NCBI RefSeq assembly: GCF_002909255.1
Contig: NZ_PIOB01000001.1
Location: forward strand, 496,001 to 560,000
Reading direction: 5' to 3'
DNA: 64,000 bases
DNA from: Arenibacter hampyeongensis
GTDB taxonomy: Bacteria > Bacteroidota > Bacteroidia > Flavobacteriales > Flavobacteriaceae
A program made the translations under genes and the position numbers. Below are positions 17,635 to 27,400 of this stretch, one piece after another (position 1 is the first letter of the stretch; every line of letters begins with the position of its first letter). The notes beneath the pieces are model-generated. The model saw nothing but the letters and a program-made list of their open reading frames with translations, searched no databases and had not been told where the DNA came from.

Positions 17635-18369
17635 ATGAAAAAGGAAAATGTGATACAAGTTGAGAATCTGACCAAGATGTTTGGTGACTTCACCGCTGTA
17701 AAAAACATCTCTTTTGAGGTGGGTAGGGGTGAGGTCTTTGGGTTTTTGGGAGCCAATGGAGCCGGTAAGACCACCGCTATGAAAATGTTGATCGGAATTT
17801 CCAAACCTACACATGGCAAAGCCACTGTGGCTGGATATGATGTGCTTACACATGCCGAAAAGGTAAAAAGGAATATTGGGTATATGAGCCAACGCTTTTC
17901 CTTGTATAACGATTTAACCATAAAGGAAAACATCGTCTTTTTTGGTGGTATATATGGATTGAGCTCATCCACTATTAAAGAAAAATCCCAGACCCTGATC
18001 AATGAGTTGGGACTGCATGATAAAGCTAATTCCCTAGTAGGTTCCCTTCCCTTGGGATGGAAACAAAAAGTAGCTTTTTCTGTTGCACTCCTACATAATC
18101 CAAAAATTATTTTTTTGGATGAACCAACAGGAGGGGTCGATCCCATTACCAGACGCCAATTTTGGGAAATGATATATAGGGAGGCCAGCAAAGGGGTCAC
18201 CATTTTTGTGACCACCCACTACATGGACGAGGCCGAATATTGTGATCGGGTATCCATTATGGTAGCGGGGAAAATTGAGGCTTTGGACACACCAAAGAAC
18301 CTCAAAGGACAGTTTCAAGTGGATTCCATGAACAAGGTATTCTTAAAATTAGCTAGGAACATAGAATAA
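17635..18369 (+). CDS. ABC transporter ATPase, second of the pair (degenerate signature motif)
   Basis: 244 aa. Walker A GANGAGKTT (39-47), Walker B IFLDEP (159-164) and the H-loop His195 in TTHYMDEAE are intact. The ABC signature is LPLGW (138-142) in place of LSGGQ. Combined with the previous ATPase this gives one complete and one degenerate composite ATP site. No signal or membrane segment. It lies 41 nt after the first ATPase and 10 nt before the first permease. Confidence 0.92.
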   Translation: MKKENVIQVENLTKMFGDFTAVKNISFEVGRGEVFGFLGANGAGKTTAMKMLIGISKPTHGKATVAGYDVLTHAEKVKRNIGYMSQRFSLYNDLTIKENIVFFGGIYGLSSSTIKEKSQTLINELGLHDKANSLVGSLPLGWKQKVAFSVALLHNPKIIFLDEPTGGVDPITRRQFWEMIYREASKGVTIFVTTHYMDEAEYCDRVSIMVAGKIEALDTPKNLKGQFQVDSMNKVFLKLARNIE

Positions 18370-18379
18370 TAATGATGAA

Positions 18380-19486
18380 ATGAAGAGATTTATAGGATTC
18401 ATCACAAAGGAATTTTACCACATTTTAAGGGACCGGCGTTCGTTGTTTATCCTTTTTGGGATGCCCATTGTACAAGTGATGCTTTTTGGTTTTGCCATTA
18501 CCAACGAGATCAATAATGTGGATATCGCCATTTTAGATCATTCCAAAGATGTTAATACCAAGGAGATCATTAATAAAATAGCAGCTTCAAAATATTTTAG
18601 TATTAAGGGGTTTATAAGCCATGAAGATGAGATCGAATCTACTTTTAAAAAAGGGAAAATAAAGGCAGTACTCAATTTTGAAAAGGATTTTAGTAAAAAT
18701 TTGGTCACCCAAAAAAAAGCCACCGTTCAAATTCTTACCGATGCTACGGACCCCAATACGGCGAATACCATAAGCAATTATGTAGGGTCCATTTTACAGA
18801 AATACCAACAGGAATTAAATAGAGGTTTAAACATACCTTACCAAATAGCACCAAAAACAAGAATGGTATTTAATCCGGAATTAAAAAGTGTTTATATGTT
18901 TGTTCCAGGGGTTATGACTATAATATTGATGTTGGTATCTGCTATGATGACCTCGATATCCATTACCAAGGAGAAAGAGTTGGGAACCATGGAAATTTTA
19001 TTGGTTTCTCCTTTAAATCCATTTCAAGTTATTGTGGGCAAGGTGGTTCCATATATTTTACTTTCCATTATAAATGCTACGGTTATTATTCTTTTGAGCA
19101 TTTTTGTTTTTAAAATGCCGGTGCAGGGCAGTCTGTTTTTATTAGGGATGGAGAGTACCTTATTTATAGTAAATGCCCTGTCGCTCGGGATTTTGATTTC
19201 CACTATTTCTTCCACACAACAGGCAGCTATGATGATTTCTTTAATGGGGCTAATGCTCCCCGTTATATTACTATCGGGATTTATTTTTCCCATCTCCAGT
19301 ATGCCCTTGCCCTTGCAAATGATCAGTAATATAATCCCTGCCAAATGGTTTATAATGATCCTAAAAGGCATTATGCTCAAAGGAGTGGGATTGGCTTATG
19401 TTTGGAAAGAAACCTTAATATTAATTGGGATGACCATATTTTTTATTGGCTTGAGCGTAAAAAAATATAAAATAAGATTGGAGTGA
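18380..19486 (+). CDS. ABC-2 type efflux permease, first
   Basis: 368 aa. One N-terminal transmembrane helix ('SLFILFGMPIVQVMLFGFAI'), a large periplasmic domain to about residue 170, then five C-terminal helices, the layout of YbhS/YbhR and DrrB-like permeases. The 'ITKEKELGTMEILLVSPLNP' coupling loop before the third helix block is typical. It forms half of the membrane channel, with the second permease encoded 91 nt downstream. Confidence 0.9.
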   Translation: MKRFIGFITKEFYHILRDRRSLFILFGMPIVQVMLFGFAITNEINNVDIAILDHSKDVNTKEIINKIAASKYFSIKGFISHEDEIESTFKKGKIKAVLNFEKDFSKNLVTQKKATVQILTDATDPNTANTISNYVGSILQKYQQELNRGLNIPYQIAPKTRMVFNPELKSVYMFVPGVMTIILMLVSAMMTSISITKEKELGTMEILLVSPLNPFQVIVGKVVPYILLSIINATVIILLSIFVFKMPVQGSLFLLGMESTLFIVNALSLGILISTISSTQQAAMMISLMGLMLPVILLSGFIFPISSMPLPLQMISNIIPAKWFIMILKGIMLKGVGLAYVWKETLILIGMTIFFIGLSVKKYKIRLE

Positions 19487-19577
19487 AAGAAATTTGGCAG
19501 GTAGTTAAGGCTTTAAAAATCATTTTAAATTTCTTAATCTCAATACTAACTTCTCAATTCTTAATGCTAAAAAGAAT

Positions 19578-20699
19578 ATGAACATCATCCGCTATATCAT
19601 CCAAAAGGAATTTAAACAGATCTTTAGAAATAAGGCAATGCTCCCTATTATTTTTGTTTTGCCGTTGATTCAACTTATCATCTTATCCAATGCGGCCACT
19701 TTTGAAGTGAAAAATATAAAGCTTGCCTTTGTTGATAACGATAAGACTTCCGGTTCAAGGGAGTTGGTGGAAAAATTTGAAGCGTCCTCTTATTTTAATG
19801 TGATGGGCGACTTTCCATCGGAAAAACTGGCAAGTAAGGCAATGTTGAAGGGCAATGTGGATGTAATTTTAGAGATTCCACCTTATTTTGAAAGGCAACT
19901 GCTTAAAAATGAAAAAGCGGATCTGTCCGTTATAATCAATGCAATAGATGGTGCTGCTGCCGGGGTCGAAAATGTATATATCAATCAGATTGTCCAGCAA
20001 TATAATAAAAAGGCACAGCTAGAATTATTATTCACTAACAGTTCGGGCAAGCAGTTGCAAAATATTGAGACCATTCCTTCCTTTTGGTATAATGAAACCC
20101 TAAATTATAAAACTTTTATGGTGCCTGGAATATTGGTGTTATTGGTAACCATGGTTACCCTTTTCCTATCTGGGATGAACATTGTTAGGGAGAAGGAAAT
20201 TGGTACTCTGGAGCAAATAAACGTTACCCCCATAAAAAAACACCAGTTCATCATTGGAAAATTATTTCCTTTTTTGGTTTTGGGCATGGTATTGTTGACC
20301 GTGGGCCTTATTATCTCCAAACTATTGTTCCAAATTCCAATTGTGGGCAGTCTAGGTTTAATGTATTTATACACTACCATATATATTTTGGTAATTCTGG
20401 GTATGGGTCTGTTTATTTCCAATTTTACGGATACCCAACAGCAAGCTATGTTCATTGCTTGGTTTTTCATGGTTATTTTTATTTTGATGAGTGGTTTGTT
20501 TACTCCTATCGAAAGTATGCCCCAATGGGCGCAGGTTTTAACGGAATTTAACCCGATCAAATATTTTGTACAGGTCATGAGAATGGTCATGCTAAAAGGT
20601 GCCGGACTTTCCGATATTTACCCACAAGTTTTAAAAACATTGGTATTTGCCATTGCCATGAATGCTTTGGCGGTGATGAGTTATAAAAAAATAAGCTGA
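19578..20699 (+). CDS. ABC-2 type efflux permease, second
   Basis: 373 aa, same architecture as the preceding permease: one N-terminal helix, a periplasmic domain and a C-terminal five-helix block with the coupling loop 'VREKEIGTLEQINVTPIKKH'. The two permeases are clearly paralogous and should form a heterodimer. Its TGA stop overlaps the ATG of the LOG-family gene by one base, so that enzyme is co-translated with the pump. Confidence 0.9.
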   Translation: MNIIRYIIQKEFKQIFRNKAMLPIIFVLPLIQLIILSNAATFEVKNIKLAFVDNDKTSGSRELVEKFEASSYFNVMGDFPSEKLASKAMLKGNVDVILEIPPYFERQLLKNEKADLSVIINAIDGAAAGVENVYINQIVQQYNKKAQLELLFTNSSGKQLQNIETIPSFWYNETLNYKTFMVPGILVLLVTMVTLFLSGMNIVREKEIGTLEQINVTPIKKHQFIIGKLFPFLVLGMVLLTVGLIISKLLFQIPIVGSLGLMYLYTTIYILVILGMGLFISNFTDTQQQAMFIAWFFMVIFILMSGLFTPIESMPQWAQVLTEFNPIKYFVQVMRMVMLKGAGLSDIYPQVLKTLVFAIAMNALAVMSYKKIS

Positions 20700-21439
20700 T
20701 GGAAAATAACCATAACAACAATAGGTTACAGCCCGAAGAATTTCATTTTCTAAGTGGTCCGCTCTCTAGGTTTAAGGAACTGCTATTTACTTTTCGGGTA
20801 CAATCTAGTTTTATCAGGGCTTTTAGGAAAATGCACTTTATTGGTCCATGTGTAACGGTTTTTGGTTCGGCCAGATTTGATGAAACCAATCCGTTTTACT
20901 TAAAGGCGGAACAAGTTGGAGCCGCCTTGGCCAACTTGGGGTTTACTGTTATGACTGGGGGAGGTCCTGGAATTATGGAAGCCGCCAACAAAGGAGCATA
21001 CGAAGCCGGAGGTTATTCCGTAGGCTGCAATATAATATTGCCCTTTGAGCAAAAACCTAATCCCTATTTGCACAAATGGATCAACATCAGGTATTTTTTC
21101 GTGAGAAAATTTATGTTGATCAAATATTCCTATGCCTTTGTGGTCATGCCAGGGGGTATGGGAACATTGGACGAGCTATTTGAATCCATTACCCTGATAC
21201 AGACGAAAATGATCCAAAATTTTCCAGTGGTCATTTTTGGGTCCGAATACCACAAGGAACTATGTGAACATATCCAGATTATGGCCAAGAATGAAAGTAT
21301 TAGCCCAAAAGATATGGAGTTGTTGTTCGTTACAGATTCTGTTGAAGAGATGGCCAATCATATTAAAACCCATTCCATAAAAAAGTTTAATCTGGTAAAA
21401 AAACCTCAAAAGCCCAGTCGGTGGTTTGGGGAACAATAA
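20699..21439 (+). CDS. LOG family (TIGR00730-type) Rossmann-fold protein
   Basis: 246 aa. The two diagnostic motifs are present: GGGPGIMEA at 87-95 and PGGMGTLDE at 151-159. Members studied in plants and bacteria are nucleoside 5'-monophosphate phosphoribohydrolases; in many bacteria the physiological substrate is unknown. It is cytoplasmic and the last gene of the efflux operon, which ends at a strong terminator about 140 nt downstream. Whether it works with the pump or is only a passenger is not shown by the sequence. Confidence 0.9.
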   Translation: MENNHNNNRLQPEEFHFLSGPLSRFKELLFTFRVQSSFIRAFRKMHFIGPCVTVFGSARFDETNPFYLKAEQVGAALANLGFTVMTGGGPGIMEAANKGAYEAGGYSVGCNIILPFEQKPNPYLHKWINIRYFFVRKFMLIKYSYAFVVMPGGMGTLDELFESITLIQTKMIQNFPVVIFGSEYHKELCEHIQIMAKNESISPKDMELLFVTDSVEEMANHIKTHSIKKFNLVKKPQKPSRWFGEQ

Positions 21440-21581
21440 GAAGATTTCTTATTTCAATTTTACCTTCACTTCAATACCGTTTTGTGAATATAATTGCTCA
21501 GGATGTTAAGGTTTCTGTCCTTGGCCTAATTGGGACTCCAAAGAAATGGTTTGTCAAAAATAAGTATCATCCAACAGATCC

Positions 21582-21617
21582 AAAAAGGTACTTCGCGCCC
21601 AGAAGTACCTTTTTTTG
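21582..21617 (+). terminator. Rho-independent terminator after the ABC efflux operon
   Basis: GGTACTTC (21587-21594) pairs perfectly with GAAGTACC (21602-21609) around a 7-nt loop; five A residues before and eight T residues after (21610-21617) extend the stem and provide the T-run. It separates the ABC operon from the RND operon. Confidence 0.8.
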
Positions 21618-21630
21618 TTGGTAACATTAG

Positions 21631-21664
21631 TTACTGTGCAATCCTTTCTCTCCCCGTAATTTTG
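21631..21664 (+). promoter_or_regulatory. Promoter of the RND efflux operon
   Basis: TAATTTTG at 21657-21664 is an exact TAnnTTTG element 18 nt before the start codon; the upstream element is only weakly matched (TTACTG at 21631-21636). It lies directly after the terminator of the previous operon, so it is the only room for an RND promoter. Confidence 0.45.
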
Positions 21665-21682
21665 TCCTAAATAAATTGAAAC

Positions 21683-22987
21683 ATGAAGAATATCATATAT
21701 ATACTATCATTTTTGGGAACCATGTTCTTTGTTCACGCACAGGAAAAGGTGTTGATCAGCAAAGAGGAAGTGATGACCAAAGTGAGGGAAAACAACAATA
21801 CTATAAAAATGTCCCAACAGGATGTGTTGGTCGCCAAGGGAGATTTCAATCAGTCCAATGCGTTGATTTTGCCCAATATAAGCCTATCCCATACGGCTAT
21901 AGCTACTACCAACCCCCTGATGGCATTTGGTTCTAAATTGAACCAGGAAATTTTGACCCAGGCCGATTTTAATCCTCTTTTATTGAACAATCCCAGTCAG
22001 ATAGAGGATTATGCCACCCTTATCCAAGTGCAGCAGCCTTTGGTGAATATGGATGGCATTTATCAACGTAAGGCGGCTAAAGCCAAATTAAACGCCATAG
22101 AGTTGAAAGCGGATAGGACCAATGACTATATGGACTTGGAGGTGGAGAAAACCTATATGCAATTGCAATTGGCGTATAAGTCGGTCACGGTTTTGGAACA
22201 GGCAAAAAAGGCAGCCCTAGAAAATAAGCGTTTGGCGGATAATAGTTTTAAGCAGGGGTATCTTCAAAAATCGGATATCCTAGCAGTTGAAGTTAGAGTG
22301 ACCGAAATAGAGAATCAGTTGCAATACGCCAAGAGCAATGTCCATAATGTCTCCAATTATCTATCCGTTTTAATGAATGATGACAGCTATGTCCTTTTAC
22401 AACCAACGGACTCCTTGACCTTTGTGTTCAGTGATATGAATGCTGAAGGATTACCGGAAAATAGAAAGGATTTACAAGCCATGTCCTTGTCCAGTGAGGC
22501 ATACCAACAAATGTACAGGGCAGATAAAATGAGTTTCCTTCCTAGCTTAAATGCCTTTGGAACCTATGAATTGCACGATGATCAAGTTTTTCAGGGAAAG
22601 GCCAATGGATATTTGATCGGGGCAGAATTAAAATGGAACATTTTTGAAGGCAGCAAACGTTTTGGAAAGGTCCAAAAAAGTAGGGCCGAATATGAAAAAT
22701 CCAAATTGGAACTACATCAATATAAGGCTGAGAGTCAAGTAGAATTGAATAGGGCAATACGGTTGTTACAAGATGCCAAAAATAATTTGGAGCTTACTTC
22801 CCTGGCCTTACAACAGTCCAAAGAATCCCTTCGCATAAGAACCAACAGGTTTAAACAAGGCTTGGAAAAAACGACGGATCTATTAAATACCGAAACACAA
22901 TTCTCACAAAAGAGATTGGAATATTACACTACCATTTTTAACTATAACTATGCCTTGGCCTATGTTAAGTTCTTGACCAAGGAATAA
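21683..22987 (+). CDS. TolC family outer-membrane protein of the RND pump
   Basis: 434 aa with a signal peptide ending at FVHAQ. Two outer-membrane-efflux repeats with long coiled-coil arms are visible ('KVRENNNTIKMSQQDVLVAK' and the C-terminal 'RTNRFKQGLEKTTDLLNTET'). It is the exit duct for the RND pump encoded next, and is distinct from the TolC of the ABC operon. Followed after 75 nt by the adaptor. Confidence 0.92.
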   Translation: MKNIIYILSFLGTMFFVHAQEKVLISKEEVMTKVRENNNTIKMSQQDVLVAKGDFNQSNALILPNISLSHTAIATTNPLMAFGSKLNQEILTQADFNPLLLNNPSQIEDYATLIQVQQPLVNMDGIYQRKAAKAKLNAIELKADRTNDYMDLEVEKTYMQLQLAYKSVTVLEQAKKAALENKRLADNSFKQGYLQKSDILAVEVRVTEIENQLQYAKSNVHNVSNYLSVLMNDDSYVLLQPTDSLTFVFSDMNAEGLPENRKDLQAMSLSSEAYQQMYRADKMSFLPSLNAFGTYELHDDQVFQGKANGYLIGAELKWNIFEGSKRFGKVQKSRAEYEKSKLELHQYKAESQVELNRAIRLLQDAKNNLELTSLALQQSKESLRIRTNRFKQGLEKTTDLLNTETQFSQKRLEYYTTIFNYNYALAYVKFLTKE

Positions 22988-23062
22988 TACGCCTAAGGCA
23001 TTCAATATAAGAAACCATAAAAAGGAAGTTTTGCTTCCAGCACTAAAAATTAAAAGAAAAAC

Positions 23063-24142
23063 ATGCAAACAAAATTATACCTAGTAGCACTCATTACCCT
23101 AGTCATAACTATTTCCAGTTGTGGGAACGAGGACAAAAAGGCGATGCCGGATAATTCTCCCGCTGTTGTCGTTAAAGTGAATACGGTTTCTGAACAGAGC
23201 GGGGGCACGTTCCTTTCCGCCAGCGGCAAAATAGAGGCGGTGAACAGTGCCAACCTCAGTACCCGAATGATGGGGTATGTAGATAAAATATATGTTCAAG
23301 TGGGGGATAAAGTTAATAGTGGTCAGCTATTGATAAGCATAAACAATGCCGATATATCTGCTAAACTGGCTCAGGTAAATGCGGGTATTACAGAAGCAAC
23401 CGCTGCTTTTAACAACGCCGAAAAGGATTACAATAGGTTTACGGCCTTGTTTAAGGAGAACAGTGCTTCCCAAAAGGAACTGGACGATATTACAGCCAAC
23501 TATAACATGGCCAAGGCGCGCTTGGAAGGAGCCAAACAAATGAAGAACGAGGTAAACGCGCAGTTTTCATATAGCAATATACGCGCCCCTTTTAATGGGG
23601 TTGTAACCAATAAATTTATTAAGGTTGGGGATATGGCAAATCCGGGAATGCCCTTATTGGAAGTGGAAAGTCCCGGAGATTTTCAAGTATTGGCCATGAT
23701 ACCCGAGTCTGAAATCCTTCATATCAAGACCGATTCAGAAGTTCTTGTCCTGATCAAGACCCTTAACGAATCTGTAAAGGGAAAAGTGGTGGAAGTGAGT
23801 ACATCGGCTAAAAATACAGGAGGTCAATATATGGTTAAGGTAATGCTGGACAAATCCGAGTATAATTTGCTTTCCGGAATGTATGCTACTGTGCAATTTC
23901 CAACGGCAAAAAAGAAGAATACCAATAAAGTACTTATTCCTTTGGATGCCGTGGTTCACAATGGCCAGTTATCCGGGGTATATACGGTAAGCGAAAGCAA
24001 TACGGCACTTTTGCGCTGGTTGCGGTTGGGTAGGACTTATGGCGATAGTGTTGAAGTATTGTCCGGACTTTCCGCAGAGGAAGATTACATAATATCTGCT
24101 GAGGGGAAGTTGTACAATGGAGCCAGAATTAGTATCCAATAA
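23063..24142 (+). CDS. RND efflux periplasmic adaptor lipoprotein
   Basis: 359 aa with lipobox ISSC (Cys20). Barrel-sandwich, short helical hairpin (about 105-165) and beta-barrel domains of the membrane fusion protein family are in order: 'MMGYVDKIYVQVGDKVNSGQ' starts the lipoyl half and 'YSNIRAPFNGVVTNKFIKVG' closes it. It links the inner-membrane RND protein to TolC. The RND gene follows after a 266-nt spacer that carries palindromic repeats. Confidence 0.92.
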   Translation: MQTKLYLVALITLVITISSCGNEDKKAMPDNSPAVVVKVNTVSEQSGGTFLSASGKIEAVNSANLSTRMMGYVDKIYVQVGDKVNSGQLLISINNADISAKLAQVNAGITEATAAFNNAEKDYNRFTALFKENSASQKELDDITANYNMAKARLEGAKQMKNEVNAQFSYSNIRAPFNGVVTNKFIKVGDMANPGMPLLEVESPGDFQVLAMIPESEILHIKTDSEVLVLIKTLNESVKGKVVEVSTSAKNTGGQYMVKVMLDKSEYNLLSGMYATVQFPTAKKKNTNKVLIPLDAVVHNGQLSGVYTVSESNTALLRWLRLGRTYGDSVEVLSGLSAEEDYIISAEGKLYNGARISIQ

Positions 24143-24172
24143 TTGAAGATTGATAAAACAGATTTGCGTTAG

Positions 24173-24196
24173 GCCTGCCTGCCGGTTGGCGGGGAT
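24173..24196. repeat. REP-like GC-rich imperfect palindrome
   Basis: GCCTGCCTGCCGGTTGGCGGGG stands out from the AT-rich surroundings and is an imperfect inverted repeat (CCTGCC... against GGCGGG). It resembles the short CCTGCCTGCCGG... elements seen in many Bacteroidota genomes; this likeness is from memory and not tested here. Confidence 0.45.
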
Positions 24197-24300
24197 TGCA
24201 GAGGTTACCCCAGTATTTTTTAGCGGATTAAGGCTAAAAATGAGATGGAGTAAAAACGGAAAGCCCCGACCTGAGCATTTCTGCCTGATGTTCCCGCTAG

Positions 24301-24349
24301 GTCTTTAATCCTGCAAGGTTTTCAAAACCTTGTAGGTATAAGAAAAGAC
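24301..24349. repeat. 49-nt palindromic repeat inside the RND operon
   Basis: CAAGGTTTT (24314-24322) and AAAACCTTG (24324-24332) are perfect inverted arms around one base, extended by CCT/AGG and an outer pair GTCTTT (24301-24306) with AAAGAC (24344-24349). A long stem would form in RNA between the adaptor and pump genes. It has no T-run, so it is more likely a mobile palindrome or mRNA stabiliser than a terminator. Confidence 0.6.
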
Positions 24350-24408
24350 CTTGCCGATATGATTGTCATGCGAAGGAAACGCCCAAATACAAAAACAATA
24401 AGAAAAAG

Positions 24409-27400
24409 ATGAAAGAAGGATTAGCAGGCAAGATTGCCAAAGCGTTTATAGGTTCCAAGTTAACGGTCCTTTTAATGATTGTATTCATGGTCATTGGGGT
24501 GTACAGTTCGTTCCTGATTCCACGGGAGGAAGAGCCTCAGATAGATGTGCCCATGGCCGATATCTTTGTGGGTTACCCAGGGGCCAGTCCTACCGAAGTG
24601 GAAAGCAGGGTTACCAAACCCCTTGAAAAGTTAATTTCCAATATTAAGGGAGTGGAATATGTCTACTCTACCTCCATGGAAGAACAGGGAATGGTTATAG
24701 TGCAGTTTTATGTAGGAGAGGATATTGAGCGTTCGTTTGTTAAACTCCAGAACGAGATCAATAAGCATATGGATGAAATGCCGCAAGGCGTTACTTTCCC
24801 TTTGATAAAAACCAGGGCAATAGATGATGTTCCCATGCTTGGACTTACCTTATGGAGCGAGAATTACGACGATTACCAATTAAAGCAAATTTCGCAGGAA
24901 CTTACGGATGAAATTGAAAAGATAAACGATGTGTCCGCCACCCAAAAAATTGGTGGCCGAAATCGTCAATTGAGGGTGGTGTTGGACAAGGATAAATTGG
25001 CGGAAAGCGGATTGGATTTTCTGTCCGTTGCCCAAATGATCCAGGCCAATAACCAACAAATTAGCGGAGGTACCTTTGATAAGAACGATACGGAATTTAT
25101 GGTAACCACAGGTAAGTTCCTGGAAACTGCTACCGATGTGGAAAATTTGGTGGTAGGCGTACAACAGAACCGTCCCATTTATTTGAAGCAAATTGCCAGT
25201 ATACAGGATGGCCCCGAAATTCCCAAGGAATACGTTTCATTAGGTTTTGGCACGGGAAGTGAAAAAGGGGAAACCTATAAGTCCGAATATCCTGCCGTAA
25301 CCATTTCCATTGCCAAGCGCAAAGGGGCGGACGCCATGAATATTTCGGATATTATTTTAGAGAAAGTAGATCATTTAAAAAAGAATCTTATCCCGGATGA
25401 TGTGCATGTGGAGGTGACCCGAAACTACGGGGAAACAGCTTCCCATAAGGTATCGGAATTATTGATGCACCTGATTGGTGCCATAATCGCGGTAACCTTT
25501 GTTGTAATGTTGGCCATGGGGTGGCGTGGAGGATTGGTGGTGTTTCTTTCTGTACCCATCACCTTTGCCCTCACCTTGTTGAGCTATTATTTATTGGACT
25601 ACACCTTGAACCGTATCACCTTATTTGCATTGGTTTTTGTAACGGGTATTGTGGTGGATGACTCCATTATTATTGCGGAAAACATGCACCGGCATTTTAA
25701 AATGAAACGCTTGCCGTTTAAACAGGCTGCCTTGTATGCCATAAATGAAGTGGGAAACCCTACTATTTTGGCCACTTTTACGGTAATTGCTTCCGTATTG
25801 CCCATGGCTTTTGTTTCCGGTCTAATGGGACCTTATATGTCGCCAATGCCAATTGGCGCTTCCATTGCCATGTTGTTGTCCCTTTTTGTGGCCTTGACGA
25901 TTACGCCTTATTTAGGGTATATATTTCTTAGGGAGAAGGATAAAAAAGGAGAGGAAAAGGTAGAGAAACCTTTGGAGGAAACTTTTATCTATAGGATGTA
26001 CCATAAGTTTGAAAGTCCTTTGATCGAGAACAAGAAGAAACGTTGGTTGTTTTTAGGAATTACATTTTTGTTGTTATTGGGGTCCATTGGGATGTTCTTT
26101 ACCAAATCGGTAGCGGTTAAAATGTTGCCGTTCGACAACAAAAACGAATTTCAGGTGGTAATAGACATGCCCGAGGGGACTACTTTAGAACGTACGGGGG
26201 TGGTAGCTAGGGAGATTGCCCAGTATTTAAATACCCGTCCCGAAGTGGTAAACTACCAAAGTTATGTGGGGACATCGGCTCCGATAACCTTCAACGGTCT
26301 GGTCCGTCATTACGATTTGCGTGGTGGCAGCAATACAGCCGATATTCAAGTAAACCTTATAGACAAAGGTGACCGAAGTGCCCAAAGCCATGATATAGCC
26401 AGTTTATTACGTCCAGAGATTCAACGTATTGGGGAAAAGTTTAATGCCAATGTTAAGATTGTTGAGGTACCACCTGGACCGCCGGTGCTATCTACCATTG
26501 TTGGGGAAATATATGGCCCCGATTACGATACACAGATCGATATTGCGAACCAGGTACTGCAGATTTTGAAAAACACTCCTGACGTGGTGGACGTGGATTG
26601 GATGGTAGAAGCCGACCAGGTAGAATATGAGCTTATCATAGACAAGGAAAAGGCAATGCTTTATGGGGTGGCACCCGCGCAAATTGCCCAAACTATGAAT
26701 ATGGCCCTTTCGGAGAGGGCGGTTACCAATCTGTACGATGAAAATGCCTCCAATCAAATTGGGTTGATATTGGCTTTGGACGAAAAGGAAAAATCTACCA
26801 TTCAGGACATTGTCCAATTGAAGGTGAAATCTGAACAAGGCAATGGGAATATGGTTCCTATAGCGGATTTGGTAAGCATTGAGCAAACCACTAGGGCAAA
26901 GAGCATCTATAGAAAAAACCAGAAAAGAGTGGTTTATGTACTGGCTGATATGGCAGGGGAACTGGAAAGTCCGGTCTATGCCATATTGGGAATGAGCGAT
27001 AAGTTGAAGGCCATGAATTTGCCAAAAGGTTATTCCATTGATGAACTCTACATAAAGCAACCCGACTTTGAGGATAATTACACCGTAAAATGGGATGGGG
27101 AATGGCAGATTACCTTGGAGGTATTCCGGGATTTGGGATTGGCCTTCCTAGGGGTAATTTTCATTATTTATATTTTGATTGTGGGTTGGTTCCAGAACTT
27201 TAAAGCGCCAATTGTGATGATGGTGGCCATACCGCTTTCCCTGATCGGGATAGTATTGGGCCATTGGATGCTGGATGCCTTTTTTACCGCCACTTCCTTC
27301 ATCGGCATGATTGCCTTGGCAGGGATAATGGTACGGAACTCGGTGTTATTGATCGATTTTATCAATATACGGCTGGCAGACGGGGTACCGTTAAAGTTAG

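Noticed and set aside
26488-27060. 190-codon minus-strand frame inside the RND pump gene
   Set aside because: Antisense shadow of the RND gene, no recognisable motif.
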